The notes beneath the pieces were generated by a model, which was not told where the DNA came from, did not search any database, and was given only the letters and a program-made list of their open reading frames with translations. Positions 42,511 to 50,056 of a stretch of DNA of 64,000 nucleotides are shown piece by piece. The DNA is from Methanoregula sp. GTDB lineage: Archaea > Halobacteriota > Methanomicrobia > Methanomicrobiales > Methanospirillaceae. The first letter of the stretch is position 1, and every line of letters begins with the position of its first letter. The position numbers were made by a program, and so were the translations under genes. Location: contig NZ_JALOCH010000012.1 in assembly GCF_023227875.1 (NCBI RefSeq), positions 1 to 64,000 on the forward strand. Reading direction: 5' to 3'.

Positions 42511-43240
42511 GAGCAGCAATTCTCTTGTGCTCGCTCTTTTTTACGAGGGCCAGCACCCTCTCTTCCGCCGGGGTCCGCGCCTGCCATTGCTGCCGGAGAA
42601 GGGCCTTGAGCGAGGCATCGATCTCAGCGTACGTGAGGCCGATCTCTTTCTCATCGCTCTGCCCTTCCCATAGGCCGGCGGAGGGGACCTTCTGCATGAT
42701 GGGTTCCGGGATTCCCAGCTCCCGTGCCACGACATAGACATCGGTCTTGTAAAGGTGGAGAAGGGGCTGGATGTCTGCGGCGTTGTCCCCGTGTTTGGTG
42801 CAGTAGCCCAGCATGTACTCGCTCCGGTTGGAGGTACCGCAGACAATCCGGTTGTCCCGGTTCGCATGGTAATACAGGGTGACCATGCGGATGCGGGCCA
42901 TCAGGTTCCCGAGAAGATACGGTGTTTCCACAAATCCCGGGAGGGACCGGTATGCCTCGAGCATGGGATCGATGCTGATCACCTGATGGGGCATCTTCAG
43001 TTGGTCACATAATTCTTTTGCATCCCGGAGGTCGTCGGGGTTGCTGACCGAGGTTGGCAGGGAGATGCCCAGGACATTGGCCGGCCCGACTGCCCGGCAG
43101 CAGAACGCCGCTGCTACGGCAGAGTCGATCCCGCCGCTCAACCCCACAACAATGCCCTTGCACCCGGTATTCCAGTAGGCATACCGGATCATCTGCTCCA
43201 CCCGGCCCATGCTGCACCCGAGCCCGTTGTCCACGTCCAT
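42482..43240 (-). CDS. nadE: NAD synthetase, ammonia-dependent
   Basis: 252 residues. PP-loop GLSGGIDSAV (S35-S40) binds ATP; the family segments NLMARIRMVTLYYHAN and GTSNRSEYMLGYCTKHGDNAADI place the deamido-NAD site. No glutaminase domain, so it uses free ammonia. Completes NAD synthesis from nicotinate. ATG preceded by AGGAG. Downstream on the same strand from the thiouridylase-like gene, 86 bp away. Confidence 0.96.
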   Translation of the reverse strand: MDVDNGLGCSMGRVEQMIRYAYWNTGCKGIVVGLSGGIDSAVAAAFCCRAVGPANVLGISLPTSVSNPDDLRDAKELCDQLKMPHQVISIDPMLEAYRSLPGFVETPYLLGNLMARIRMVTLYYHANRDNRIVCGTSNRSEYMLGYCTKHGDNAADIQPLLHLYKTDVYVVARELGIPEPIMQKVPSAGLWEGQSDEKEIGLTYAEIDASLKALLRQQWQARTPAEERVLALVKKSEHKRIAAPNLLAVCPE

Positions 43241-43326
43241 GGTTGTACTCCTGTAAATGTTATGGGATGATCCTTTTCAACTGTTCGGTATGCGGGAGAG
43301 TGTCACTTCCCGACTCCTGTTTCCGG

Positions 43327-43974
43327 TTACGTGACCCGGTCATGATCCACGGTGTTCCTGAGTGTATCGCACAGGTTCACGATTGCGTGAGGTGCAGCAG
43401 GGTGGCGTTGTGAATATGCTGTAAGCAGTGTGTGCACATCTGCGAGGAGTGGATCGTCATCTTTCTCTGGGGCAGGGGGGTCTCCACCTGCTCTTTGGAT
43501 CCGGGCGTATAGTGCAATCTCTTCAGCTGGTATGTGACAGAACGGGAATATCAGCACCGGGGTATCGGTATGTGCCGGGCCGGAACCTGTGCATCTCTCC
43601 ACTTCTCCCCGGAGGATATCCGCCAGCAGTGATGCCGCTGACATTTCAAGGGTGGTTGAAAGGGCGATCCGGGTGATGCCCTGTTCGCGTGCAGAAGCGA
43701 AATAATCGGCGATCTTCCCAGATACTTGGATTCCTGACACCTGTATGTCCCTGCGTTTGCCGGTAAGGTTCCGGAAAAACAGGAGGAGGGCGTTATCCGC
43801 TGCCGTGCCTGTCAGGGCTACAGCGATATGGTCGCCCGGCCGCATCCACTGCTGCTGCCGTATCAACCGTTTGACTTTTGCCTCGATGTCGAGCGTTACG
43901 TGGTCCTCACAGAGATACTGCCCGGAATAGTGCTGGAAGATCACTGCCGTACCCTTACACTTGCTGCACTGCAT
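43327..43974 (-). CDS. TtuA/Ncs6-like protein with degenerate PP-loop
   Basis: 215 residues from ATG at 43974. The start MQCSKCKGTAVIFQHYSGQY with Cys3/Cys6 and later Cys22-x-x-His25 is the N-terminal zinc finger of the TtuA/Ncs6 tRNA 2-thiolation family. The PP-loop that should read SGGxDS is TGTAADNA (around residue 55), lacking the residues that bind ATP, and the C-terminal zinc knuckle and Cys pair are missing. Length is about two thirds of the family. It is therefore probably a non-catalytic relative, not a working thiouridylase. nadE lies downstream. Confidence 0.75.
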   Translation of the reverse strand: MQCSKCKGTAVIFQHYSGQYLCEDHVTLDIEAKVKRLIRQQQWMRPGDHIAVALTGTAADNALLLFFRNLTGKRRDIQVSGIQVSGKIADYFASAREQGITRIALSTTLEMSAASLLADILRGEVERCTGSGPAHTDTPVLIFPFCHIPAEEIALYARIQRAGGDPPAPEKDDDPLLADVHTLLTAYSQRHPAAPHAIVNLCDTLRNTVDHDRVT

Positions 43975-44036
43975 CCTCTGATCCAATCAATTCTGGATGA
44001 TAAGAGATGTTTAAGGTTATGCCGGGTGAAGGAGAT

Positions 44037-44149
44037 GGCACGGAAGAACTGGCATTCTTCCTAACCCCCTCCAGTCTGATGACATTCCGGCGGAACGAAA
44101 GATCTCAGGATCTTTCTCTTCAGTTCGAGGACTGATATCCTCTCACTGG
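44037..44149. repeat. Structured tandem repeat, unit 1
   Basis: A 113-bp unit matched by 44505-44618 at roughly 80% identity by eye. It contains hairpins GGAAGAA-loop-TTCTTCC (44042-44061), GAAAGATC-TCAG-GATCTTTC (44097-44116) and a third based on GAGGA...TCCTC flanked by CAGT/ACTG. No coding potential. Ends where the 280-bp element begins. Confidence 0.75.
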
Positions 44150-44162
44150 CACGAAAGAACTG

Positions 44163-44441
44163 ACGCTCCCGGGCTTACGTTGTACTCGTTGGGGGGGTCG
44201 GGCGGTGTACTTCCAATGTTTACAAACTGGTGTGATTTTGGTAATTACCCTCGGAAATCTTCCCCCCGACCTGTTGATCACGGGCGATAAAATATCAAAG
44301 TACACCGCCCGACCCCCCCAGGCCCCCTCCCATTTCCGGACCGGATTCGTACAGTTTTACGGGATGAATGAAGGGATTGTCCTGGCAATGGGGTGAGCGG
44401 GGGTCGGGCGGTGTACTAATTGGGCGAGTGAGGAATGTCAT
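44163..44441 (+). repeat. Dispersed 280-bp element, copy A
   Basis: Non-coding element whose inverse complement lies at 61636-61915. It contains three copies of a GGTCGGGCGGTGTACTT-type word: plus at about 44197, minus at about 44298, plus at about 44400, making long inverted repeats. Copies differ by scattered substitutions and small indels, and the short reading frames are not preserved, so it is not a gene. It splits a truncated copy of the tandem repeat, indicating insertion after the tandem array formed. Confidence 0.8.
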
Positions 44442-44467
44442 TTTAACAACGTATTCTCCAGAGCAGA

Positions 44468-44506
44468 TCTTTCTCTTCAGTTCGAGGATTGATATCCTCT
44501 CACTGG
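44468..44506. repeat. Structured tandem repeat, 39-bp core (second copy)
   Basis: Same core as 44111-44149 and 44580-44618: TCTTTCTCTTCAGTTCGAGG followed by a hairpin with GAGGAT-TGAT-ATCCTC flanked by CAGT and ACTG. It precedes the full second unit and follows the dispersed element after a 26-bp remnant. Confidence 0.75.
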
Positions 44507-44618
44507 CACGGAAGAACTCGCGTTCTTCCTATCCCCCCTCGGGTCTGATGACCCTCTGGTGGGACGAAAGATCTTTGGCTCTTTCTCTTCAGTTCGAGGA
44601 TTGATATCCTCTCACTGG
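44505..44618. repeat. Structured tandem repeat, unit 2
   Basis: 114-bp unit homologous to unit 1. Hairpin GGAAGAAC-TCGC-GTTCTTCC (44510-44529) is perfect; the central block and the final GAGGAT-TGAT-ATCCTC hairpin are kept. Lies directly upstream of the rio2 promoter (TATA-like TTTTATAC at 44633-44640). Confidence 0.75.
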
Positions 44619-44666
44619 ATCGAAAGATGCGATTTTATACTCTCGCACATAACCACTCTAACGAGT

Positions 44667-45521
44667 ATGGTCGTCGCAGCGGAACATATCCGCACCCTGA
44701 ATAAATATGAGAAGGCCATCCTGCTTGCGCTCGAACGCGGGATGAAGCGGTACTCGTGGGTGCCGCTGGAACACCTGAAGACCTCCACAAAACTGTCCGA
44801 ATCGGAGATCAATTACCGTCTCTCCCGGCTCATCGCATGGGGGATGGTCCGGTTCAACCCGGTACCGTACGACGGGTATGCCCTTGTCTTTGGGGGATAC
44901 GATACCCTTGCACTCGCCACTCTCACGGCGAAAGGAACGATCTCGGCACTGGGCACGATGCTTGGAGAGGGAAAAGAGTCCATTGTGTACGAAGCCCTCG
45001 GGCTCGGGCCTGTCGCGATCAAGTTCCACCGGGTGGGCGGGCGCTCGTTCTCCTCCGCCCGGCTCAATCGCGAGTACATGGAAGAGGGGCACTGCCCCTG
45101 GCTGCTCGCGTCCCGGAAATCCGCAGAGCGGGAATACGAGGCCATCAAGGCCCTCCACCCAAAGGTAAGCGTCCCGCTTCCCATCGCCCAGAACCGGCAC
45201 ACGGTCGTGATGTCGTTGATCAACGGGGCAAATCTCAACCGTTGTACCCTTGAATCACCAACCGAGGTACTTGACGAGATCCTTGACAATGTCCGGATCG
45301 CTTACGGGGCCGGCATCATCCACTCCGATCTCTCTGAATACAATATCATGGTCGAGGACGGAAAGTGCATTCTTATCGACTGGCCCCAGTGGGTCGGGAC
45401 CGACCACCAGAATGCGGATGCGATTGTCAGGAGGGATATCGATAACATCCTGGCATTCTTCAAACGGAAATATAAGCTGAAGCGCGACCGGGAGGTTGCG
45501 TTGCAATGCGTGATCGCCTGA
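44667..45521 (+). CDS. rio2: Rio2 serine/threonine protein kinase
   Basis: 284 residues. N-terminal winged helix (1-90: ILLALERGMKRYSWVPLEHL ... SRLIAWGMVRFNP), Rio-specific STGKES-like loop LGEGKESIVYEA, catalytic Lys in GPVAIKFHRVG, catalytic loop IHSDLSEYNIMV and metal Asp in LIDWPQWV. Rio2 acts in 40S/30S ribosome maturation. ATG at 44667 fits the domain start; a TATA-like box lies about 28 bp upstream, so the transcript is nearly leaderless. The end overlaps the next gene by 16 bp. Confidence 0.95.
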   Translation: MVVAAEHIRTLNKYEKAILLALERGMKRYSWVPLEHLKTSTKLSESEINYRLSRLIAWGMVRFNPVPYDGYALVFGGYDTLALATLTAKGTISALGTMLGEGKESIVYEALGLGPVAIKFHRVGGRSFSSARLNREYMEEGHCPWLLASRKSAEREYEAIKALHPKVSVPLPIAQNRHTVVMSLINGANLNRCTLESPTEVLDEILDNVRIAYGAGIIHSDLSEYNIMVEDGKCILIDWPQWVGTDHQNADAIVRRDIDNILAFFKRKYKLKRDREVALQCVIA

Positions 45522-47470
45522 AGGTCTTTGGCATTGATATCATCAAAGGCTCTGTCCGGTTGCGATCCCGGCGACCAATGTATGCTCTTGTGCGGATGGA
45601 GGGCTCTCAGATCGAGAGCGAGTCTGAAGTCTCGCTGTTCCGCCTCTTCCGCCTCCTCTCCGCAGAGCAACCGGACATCCTCGCGGTCGACAGCCTGCAG
45701 GAGATTGCAGCCGACCAGCACGAACTCTTCTCCTTCCTCCAGGGCCTGCCCCCGCAGACCCGGCTCGTACAGGTAACGGGAGGCGAACGCAAAGAGACTC
45801 TCCAGAAAGTTGCCGGCCGGTACAATATCAGCTTCAACAAGTTCGATCCATTCGCGGAAGCCCGGACAACGGCGCAGGTCGCAACGCTGGGGGCCGGTGC
45901 GGAAGTGATCGCGTTCGAGAACGAGAGTGAGGTTGTGGTCAGCCGGCACCGCTCTCCGGGAAAGGGCGGGTGGAGCCAGAACCGGTACGTCCGGAAGATG
46001 CATGGGGCCGTCCAGTTCAAAGGCCGTGAGATTGAGCAGGCGCTCGTTGCTGCAGGTCTGAGGTACGAGAAGAAGGAGACGCGGGCATTCGGCGGTTGCA
46101 GCAGGGTGGCGTTCCGGGTCTTTGCCACGCGCGACCAGGTACCGGTCTCCACGTATAGGGGGGCGGATGTCCAGGTCCGGATCAGCGGCAAGCGCCTCGA
46201 ACGGATCCGGTTCCGCCCGCTCTCCGTAAAACCGCGGTACCTGATCGTGGGTATCGATCCCGGCACTACCACGGGCATCGCGGCGCTCGACCTTGACGGA
46301 AACCTGCTCCATCTTGCCAGTTCCCGGCAGATGAATATGTCAGATGTAATCGAGTCGCTCTACAAGACGGGAAAGCCGCTCGTTATCGCATCCGATGTCG
46401 AGCCGATGCCTTTCACAGTCGAAAAGATACGGCGGGCCTTTGCGGCGGTTGCGTTCACGCCAAAGCAGGATACGAGCGTTGAGACCAAGATGGAGCTTAC
46501 CGCCCCGTTTTCCTACGCCAATGACCACGAGCGGGATGCCCTCTCCGCAGCGCTTGACGCATACCGCCAGTACCGCCACCGCTTCCAGAGCCTGATGAAG
46601 CGAATCCCCCCGGGCCATGATCTCGAAGAAGTGCGTGCCCGGGTGATCCGGGGGCAGTCCCTCGACCAGGTGATCGGGGAGATGAACGCGGCAGTAAAAC
46701 CAGAGGTTACACCGGCACCCCCTGTCGCTGTCGATGAGAAACACGATGAACGGGTACGGGTGCTGGACGGGATGGTGAAGCGCCTGAGGACCTACATTGC
46801 AGAGCTACAGGAAGAAGTCAAGGGAAAGGATTACGAGATCCACCGGCTCTCCGCACGCCTGCGAAAAGTCCATACGACACGGGACGCAGAGCTGGCGAAG
46901 GATACGGAAGTGGTAAAGAAGGATGCCGTGATTCAGAGCCTCAAGAAGCGCCTGCACAAAGAGGAACGGCACAACCGGAATCTTGTAAAACGCCTTGCCC
47001 GGATCAGGAAATTCGCCGAGCTCTCGATGGACGGCGACGTGGTACCGGTCAAGGTAATGGAGGCCCTGACAAAGGAGGGGCTTCGCCGGCTTGTGGATGA
47101 TGTCGGGATTGACGAAGGCGATATCGTGTACGTGAACCGGACGGATGGCTGGGGGAGGAGCGTGATCAAGGACTTATCGGAATTTAATGCCAGGGCGATC
47201 GTAGTGGCGGAGAAGATCCTCAACGAGAGCGATCCCCAGCTCCTCCCCTCGTTCCGGGAAGCCGCGATCCCTCTCCTCTCCGACCGTGAGACCAGTACCC
47301 AGGTCCGGGGAAAGCAGGGGCTCTGCGGTAAGGATGCGCTCGATGTGGCACTGCACCGCTGGAAGGAAACCCAGGATAAGCACGAACGGGAGAAGAAGAC
47401 CGAGATGATTGAGCACATATTCAAGGAGTACAAGAGCGAACGGGGTAAGGAGGTGCGTAAAAGTGGATGA
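45506..47470 (+). CDS. DUF460 RNase H-fold protein
   Basis: 654 residues. The central part contains IVGIDPGTTTGIAALDLDG (D251), the opening of an RNase H/Holliday-resolvase-like fold, and a later acidic NDHERDALSAALDAYRQ that could complete the active site. Residues about 425-510 form a coiled-coil (EEVKGKDYEIHRLSARLRKV). The C-terminal domain (from 515) has a second alpha/beta segment. A conserved archaeal family of unknown reaction; nucleic-acid processing is inferred. Sits between rio2 and thiL with overlaps of 16 and 8 bp, so all three may be translated together. Confidence 0.85.
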   Translation: MRDRLKVFGIDIIKGSVRLRSRRPMYALVRMEGSQIESESEVSLFRLFRLLSAEQPDILAVDSLQEIAADQHELFSFLQGLPPQTRLVQVTGGERKETLQKVAGRYNISFNKFDPFAEARTTAQVATLGAGAEVIAFENESEVVVSRHRSPGKGGWSQNRYVRKMHGAVQFKGREIEQALVAAGLRYEKKETRAFGGCSRVAFRVFATRDQVPVSTYRGADVQVRISGKRLERIRFRPLSVKPRYLIVGIDPGTTTGIAALDLDGNLLHLASSRQMNMSDVIESLYKTGKPLVIASDVEPMPFTVEKIRRAFAAVAFTPKQDTSVETKMELTAPFSYANDHERDALSAALDAYRQYRHRFQSLMKRIPPGHDLEEVRARVIRGQSLDQVIGEMNAAVKPEVTPAPPVAVDEKHDERVRVLDGMVKRLRTYIAELQEEVKGKDYEIHRLSARLRKVHTTRDAELAKDTEVVKKDAVIQSLKKRLHKEERHNRNLVKRLARIRKFAELSMDGDVVPVKVMEALTKEGLRRLVDDVGIDEGDIVYVNRTDGWGRSVIKDLSEFNARAIVVAEKILNESDPQLLPSFREAAIPLLSDRETSTQVRGKQGLCGKDALDVALHRWKETQDKHEREKKTEMIEHIFKEYKSERGKEVRKSG

Positions 47471-48326
47471 CCGGGAGCTCCTGAACGTGGTAATGGGGAT
47501 TGTCGGAAAGGACCGGTGCCTCGATGACTGTGCCGAATTCACCTGCGGCGGACAGGTGATGGTGGTGACAACCGACATGCTCCACCGGTCAACGGACTTT
47601 GTCCCGGGGATGACCGACTGGCAGGCCGGCTGGATGAGTGCTGCGGTCACGCTCTCGGATATCGCGAGCATGGGAGCGGCACCGAAATACCTGCTGATCG
47701 CGGTCGGGCTCGATGACTGGAAGAGCCTTGCCGGGGTGATGCAGGGGGCAAAGGACTGCTGTACCCGATACGGTGCCGAGATCATTGGCGGAGATATTGA
47801 CCGTCACGGGGAACTCACCGTAGTCACCACGGGTCTCGGCCTGGTGGACAGGAAGGATATTGCCCGGAGGTCCGGGACATGGCCGGGGGATCTCATCTGC
47901 ATCACCGGTATTCCGGGACAGGCGCAGGCATGGCTTGACGGCTATCACCAGTTCGAGAAGTTCTTATTCGAACCGCAGCCCCGCGTTGAGGAGGGGCAGG
48001 CCCTTGGAAAGGCGGGGGTGAGCGCTATGATGGATGACAGCGACGGGATTGCCCTCTCACTCTATGATCTGATGAGCGTGAATGACTGTGGTTTTTCCAT
48101 CGATTCTTCAAAACTGCCCCTCCCCGCGGGCATTCCCCCGGCACAGGCCCGCGAACTTGCCCTGTATGGTGGCGGGGATTACGAACTGCTCTTCACGATT
48201 GCACCGGACCGGTTCCCGGTTGCCGGTGTGGAGGCCACGGTCATCGGTATCGTGGTACCGGAAAAAACCGTTACCGTTGATGGCCAGCCGTTGGATAAGC
48301 GGGGATATCAGCACCGGTGGGAATAA
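47463..48326 (+). CDS. thiL: Thiamine-monophosphate kinase
   Basis: 287 residues from GTG at 47463, with AGGAGGTG about 9 bp before; upstream ATG codons lie inside the previous gene. The ThiL/PurM fold is shown by DDCAEF, TTDMLHRSTDF, AVTLSDIASMGAAPKYLL (metal/ATP) and GGDIDR, MDDSDGIALSL. Converts thiamine monophosphate to the diphosphate. End of the rio2-DUF460-thiL run. Confidence 0.93.
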   Translation: MDDRELLNVVMGIVGKDRCLDDCAEFTCGGQVMVVTTDMLHRSTDFVPGMTDWQAGWMSAAVTLSDIASMGAAPKYLLIAVGLDDWKSLAGVMQGAKDCCTRYGAEIIGGDIDRHGELTVVTTGLGLVDRKDIARRSGTWPGDLICITGIPGQAQAWLDGYHQFEKFLFEPQPRVEEGQALGKAGVSAMMDDSDGIALSLYDLMSVNDCGFSIDSSKLPLPAGIPPAQARELALYGGGDYELLFTIAPDRFPVAGVEATVIGIVVPEKTVTVDGQPLDKRGYQHRWE

Positions 48327-48412
48327 CCACTTCACAAATATGACTCCCCGCAGTTCGCTTAAATACAAGGCGATAGAGACATTTTACCCGGAATACTCAA
48401 CGGGGGAAACGT

Positions 48413-48856
48413 ATGGAATCGCTTGAGAGCAGGATGGAGCGGCTGACACCGGAACAGCGGAGGGAAGTGGAGGACTTTGTGGACTTTCTCCTCCTGAAGA
48501 ATAACTTCCGTGAAACCCCGCTGACTACGTCCCCGCCACCCCCGGTCATGATGAGCACCCCCCCGGTCCTCGCGGCCGACCCGGTCTCCTCCCTGCAACA
48601 CTCCCCGGCCCGGGTGCAGGACCTTGTGGTGCAGGAGGAATCGGACCCGCCCATGGCCAATGACGATCCCGCCCCCTCGCCAATCAATGAGATTACCGCT
48701 GGCGGCGAGGACTGGATTACCCATGACTATATGGATTACGGCAGGTTTGAACAGGCACCCTCACCAGCAACAGAAGCGGTGAAGAATGTGAAACGGAAGA
48801 TCATTGCCCGGGAAGCAAAGGACAAGTCCGGGCATATGCTCGACTGGGTTGATTAG
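48413..48856 (+). CDS. Hypothetical protein with DUF2281-like N-terminus
   Basis: 147 residues. Residues 1-30 (ESLESRMERLTPEQRREVED and FVDFLLLK) form an amphipathic helix like the DUF2281 family often seen with toxin-antitoxin genes. The rest is Pro/Ser/Asp-rich and looks disordered, with a charged C-terminus. No partner gene of a toxin type adjoins it. TATA-like CTTAAATACAAG lies about 55 bp before the start. Confidence 0.55.
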   Translation: MESLESRMERLTPEQRREVEDFVDFLLLKNNFRETPLTTSPPPPVMMSTPPVLAADPVSSLQHSPARVQDLVVQEESDPPMANDDPAPSPINEITAGGEDWITHDYMDYGRFEQAPSPATEAVKNVKRKIIAREAKDKSGHMLDWVD

Positions 48857-48878
48857 TCTCTCACCGGAACGTGATGAT

Positions 48879-49976
48879 TCAGTGATATGTCCGGTATGGC
48901 AGCAGGCTGTCGACAATTGTCTTTTCTGAACCGGAATAGAGTGTCACGATTACCTGGATCCGGTCGGTGCCGCGGGTACCTTGCAGGCTGACTTCCGATA
49001 ACCGCTGGTTGAAGTTGAGTTTATCCTCGGAGACTGTTCCATCCGACCGTGTCAGGATCACCTTGTTCTCTTTCACGAGGTTCATTCCCGGGCCCCCGTT
49101 GAACCGGACGGTGACCATTGCATTGCTGTTGTCCTTGTTCACATCCACGTACAGTTCGGTATCCTTGGCCAGCGTCTGGGTTGGTTCTGTTGTAAGTACA
49201 ACGGTATTCACGACGGCATCCGAGCTCCGGTAATTCACCGTTCCCGAGGTATTGGACTTAACCGAATCCGATGCGTTCAGGCCCATGGGAAACCCAAATA
49301 AACCCATCTGCGTCCCGGCAAAAAGAAGGATAATCACAACAAGGACGACCCCCCCGATGACAAGTGCCCTGGTATTCCGGACGGGAGCTGCTGCGGGCTG
49401 ACTGGCCGGTACACGTGGACGCTCCGTTACTGGTGTAGTTACAGCAGCAGGTTCAGGAACCGGAGGAGGAGCGGGCGGGTCATAAGAGACCGGCGGGTTC
49501 GCCGGCTCCGGTTCAGCACTGGCCGGGGGAATACGTGTCATGCCCGGTCTGATGATATGTTCAACGGTCGCGATCAGGCGTTCAATGTGCTTCTCCATGG
49601 GAGGTGAGACGGCATCGAGCCAGTGTGGGACCCCGATCAGGTACTCCATGGACTTGGAGGGGGCTACATCCTCGATACGGAACGGGATGATAATCTGCCC
49701 CTTGTTCACGGCGTGCGTCAGTTCTCTCGTGACGTGGGGAGACTTGTTTGCATAGGAAGAGAAGATGACAACCAGCACTTTTCCTTCCTCAATGCCCTCA
49801 ATAATCGCTTCGGGAAAGCTTTTTCCGGGGCGGATATCCCGGGGGGCGATCCAGCAGCGGATGTTCCGGGATTCAAGTTTTGCACAGACCGCATCGGCAA
49901 TGGGCTTGTCCTGCTGGGCATAGCTGATAAAGACGTCATGATGGTTAGGATTTTTCCGGGACGATTCATCCGTCAT
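48879..49976 (-). CDS. TIR-domain membrane protein
   Basis: 365 residues. TIR domain at 12-130: HDVFISYAQQD (box 1), IRCWIAPRDIRPGKSFPEAI, and FSSYANKSPHVTRELTHAV with E85 in the position of the catalytic Glu of NADase-type TIRs. Pro-rich linker (150-200), one membrane helix (about 204-226), then a 135-residue extracellular-type domain rich in Thr/Asn sequons. TIR inside, sensor-like domain outside is unusual. The preceding minus-strand gene encodes a RyR-domain protein 80 bp upstream. TATA-like sequence near 50020-50030 suggests it may have its own promoter. NAD+ cleavage is inferred from the retained Glu, not shown. Confidence 0.85.
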   Translation of the reverse strand: MTDESSRKNPNHHDVFISYAQQDKPIADAVCAKLESRNIRCWIAPRDIRPGKSFPEAIIEGIEEGKVLVVIFSSYANKSPHVTRELTHAVNKGQIIIPFRIEDVAPSKSMEYLIGVPHWLDAVSPPMEKHIERLIATVEHIIRPGMTRIPPASAEPEPANPPVSYDPPAPPPVPEPAAVTTPVTERPRVPASQPAAAPVRNTRALVIGGVVLVVIILLFAGTQMGLFGFPMGLNASDSVKSNTSGTVNYRSSDAVVNTVVLTTEPTQTLAKDTELYVDVNKDNSNAMVTVRFNGGPGMNLVKENKVILTRSDGTVSEDKLNFNQRLSEVSLQGTRGTDRIQVIVTLYSGSEKTIVDSLLPYRTYH

Positions 49977-50056
49977 ATGCCGATCAGGATAATGTGGATC
50001 TCCTGCCCCCTCTGTGAATTTTTACTCTGGGTTGTGAGATGATTAGTGTTCCCCTT

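Noticed and set aside
44205..44396. A 63-codon frame inside dispersed copy A considered as a gene
   Set aside because: The same stretch in copy B is read in a different frame, so coding potential is not conserved.
44163..44441. Dispersed element considered as an insertion sequence
   Set aside because: Too short and without a transposase; a MITE-like or RNA element remains possible.
44037..44618. Tandem repeat block considered as a CRISPR array
   Set aside because: Units are about 113 bp, contain their own hairpins, have no uniform short repeat-spacer pattern, and no cas genes are present.
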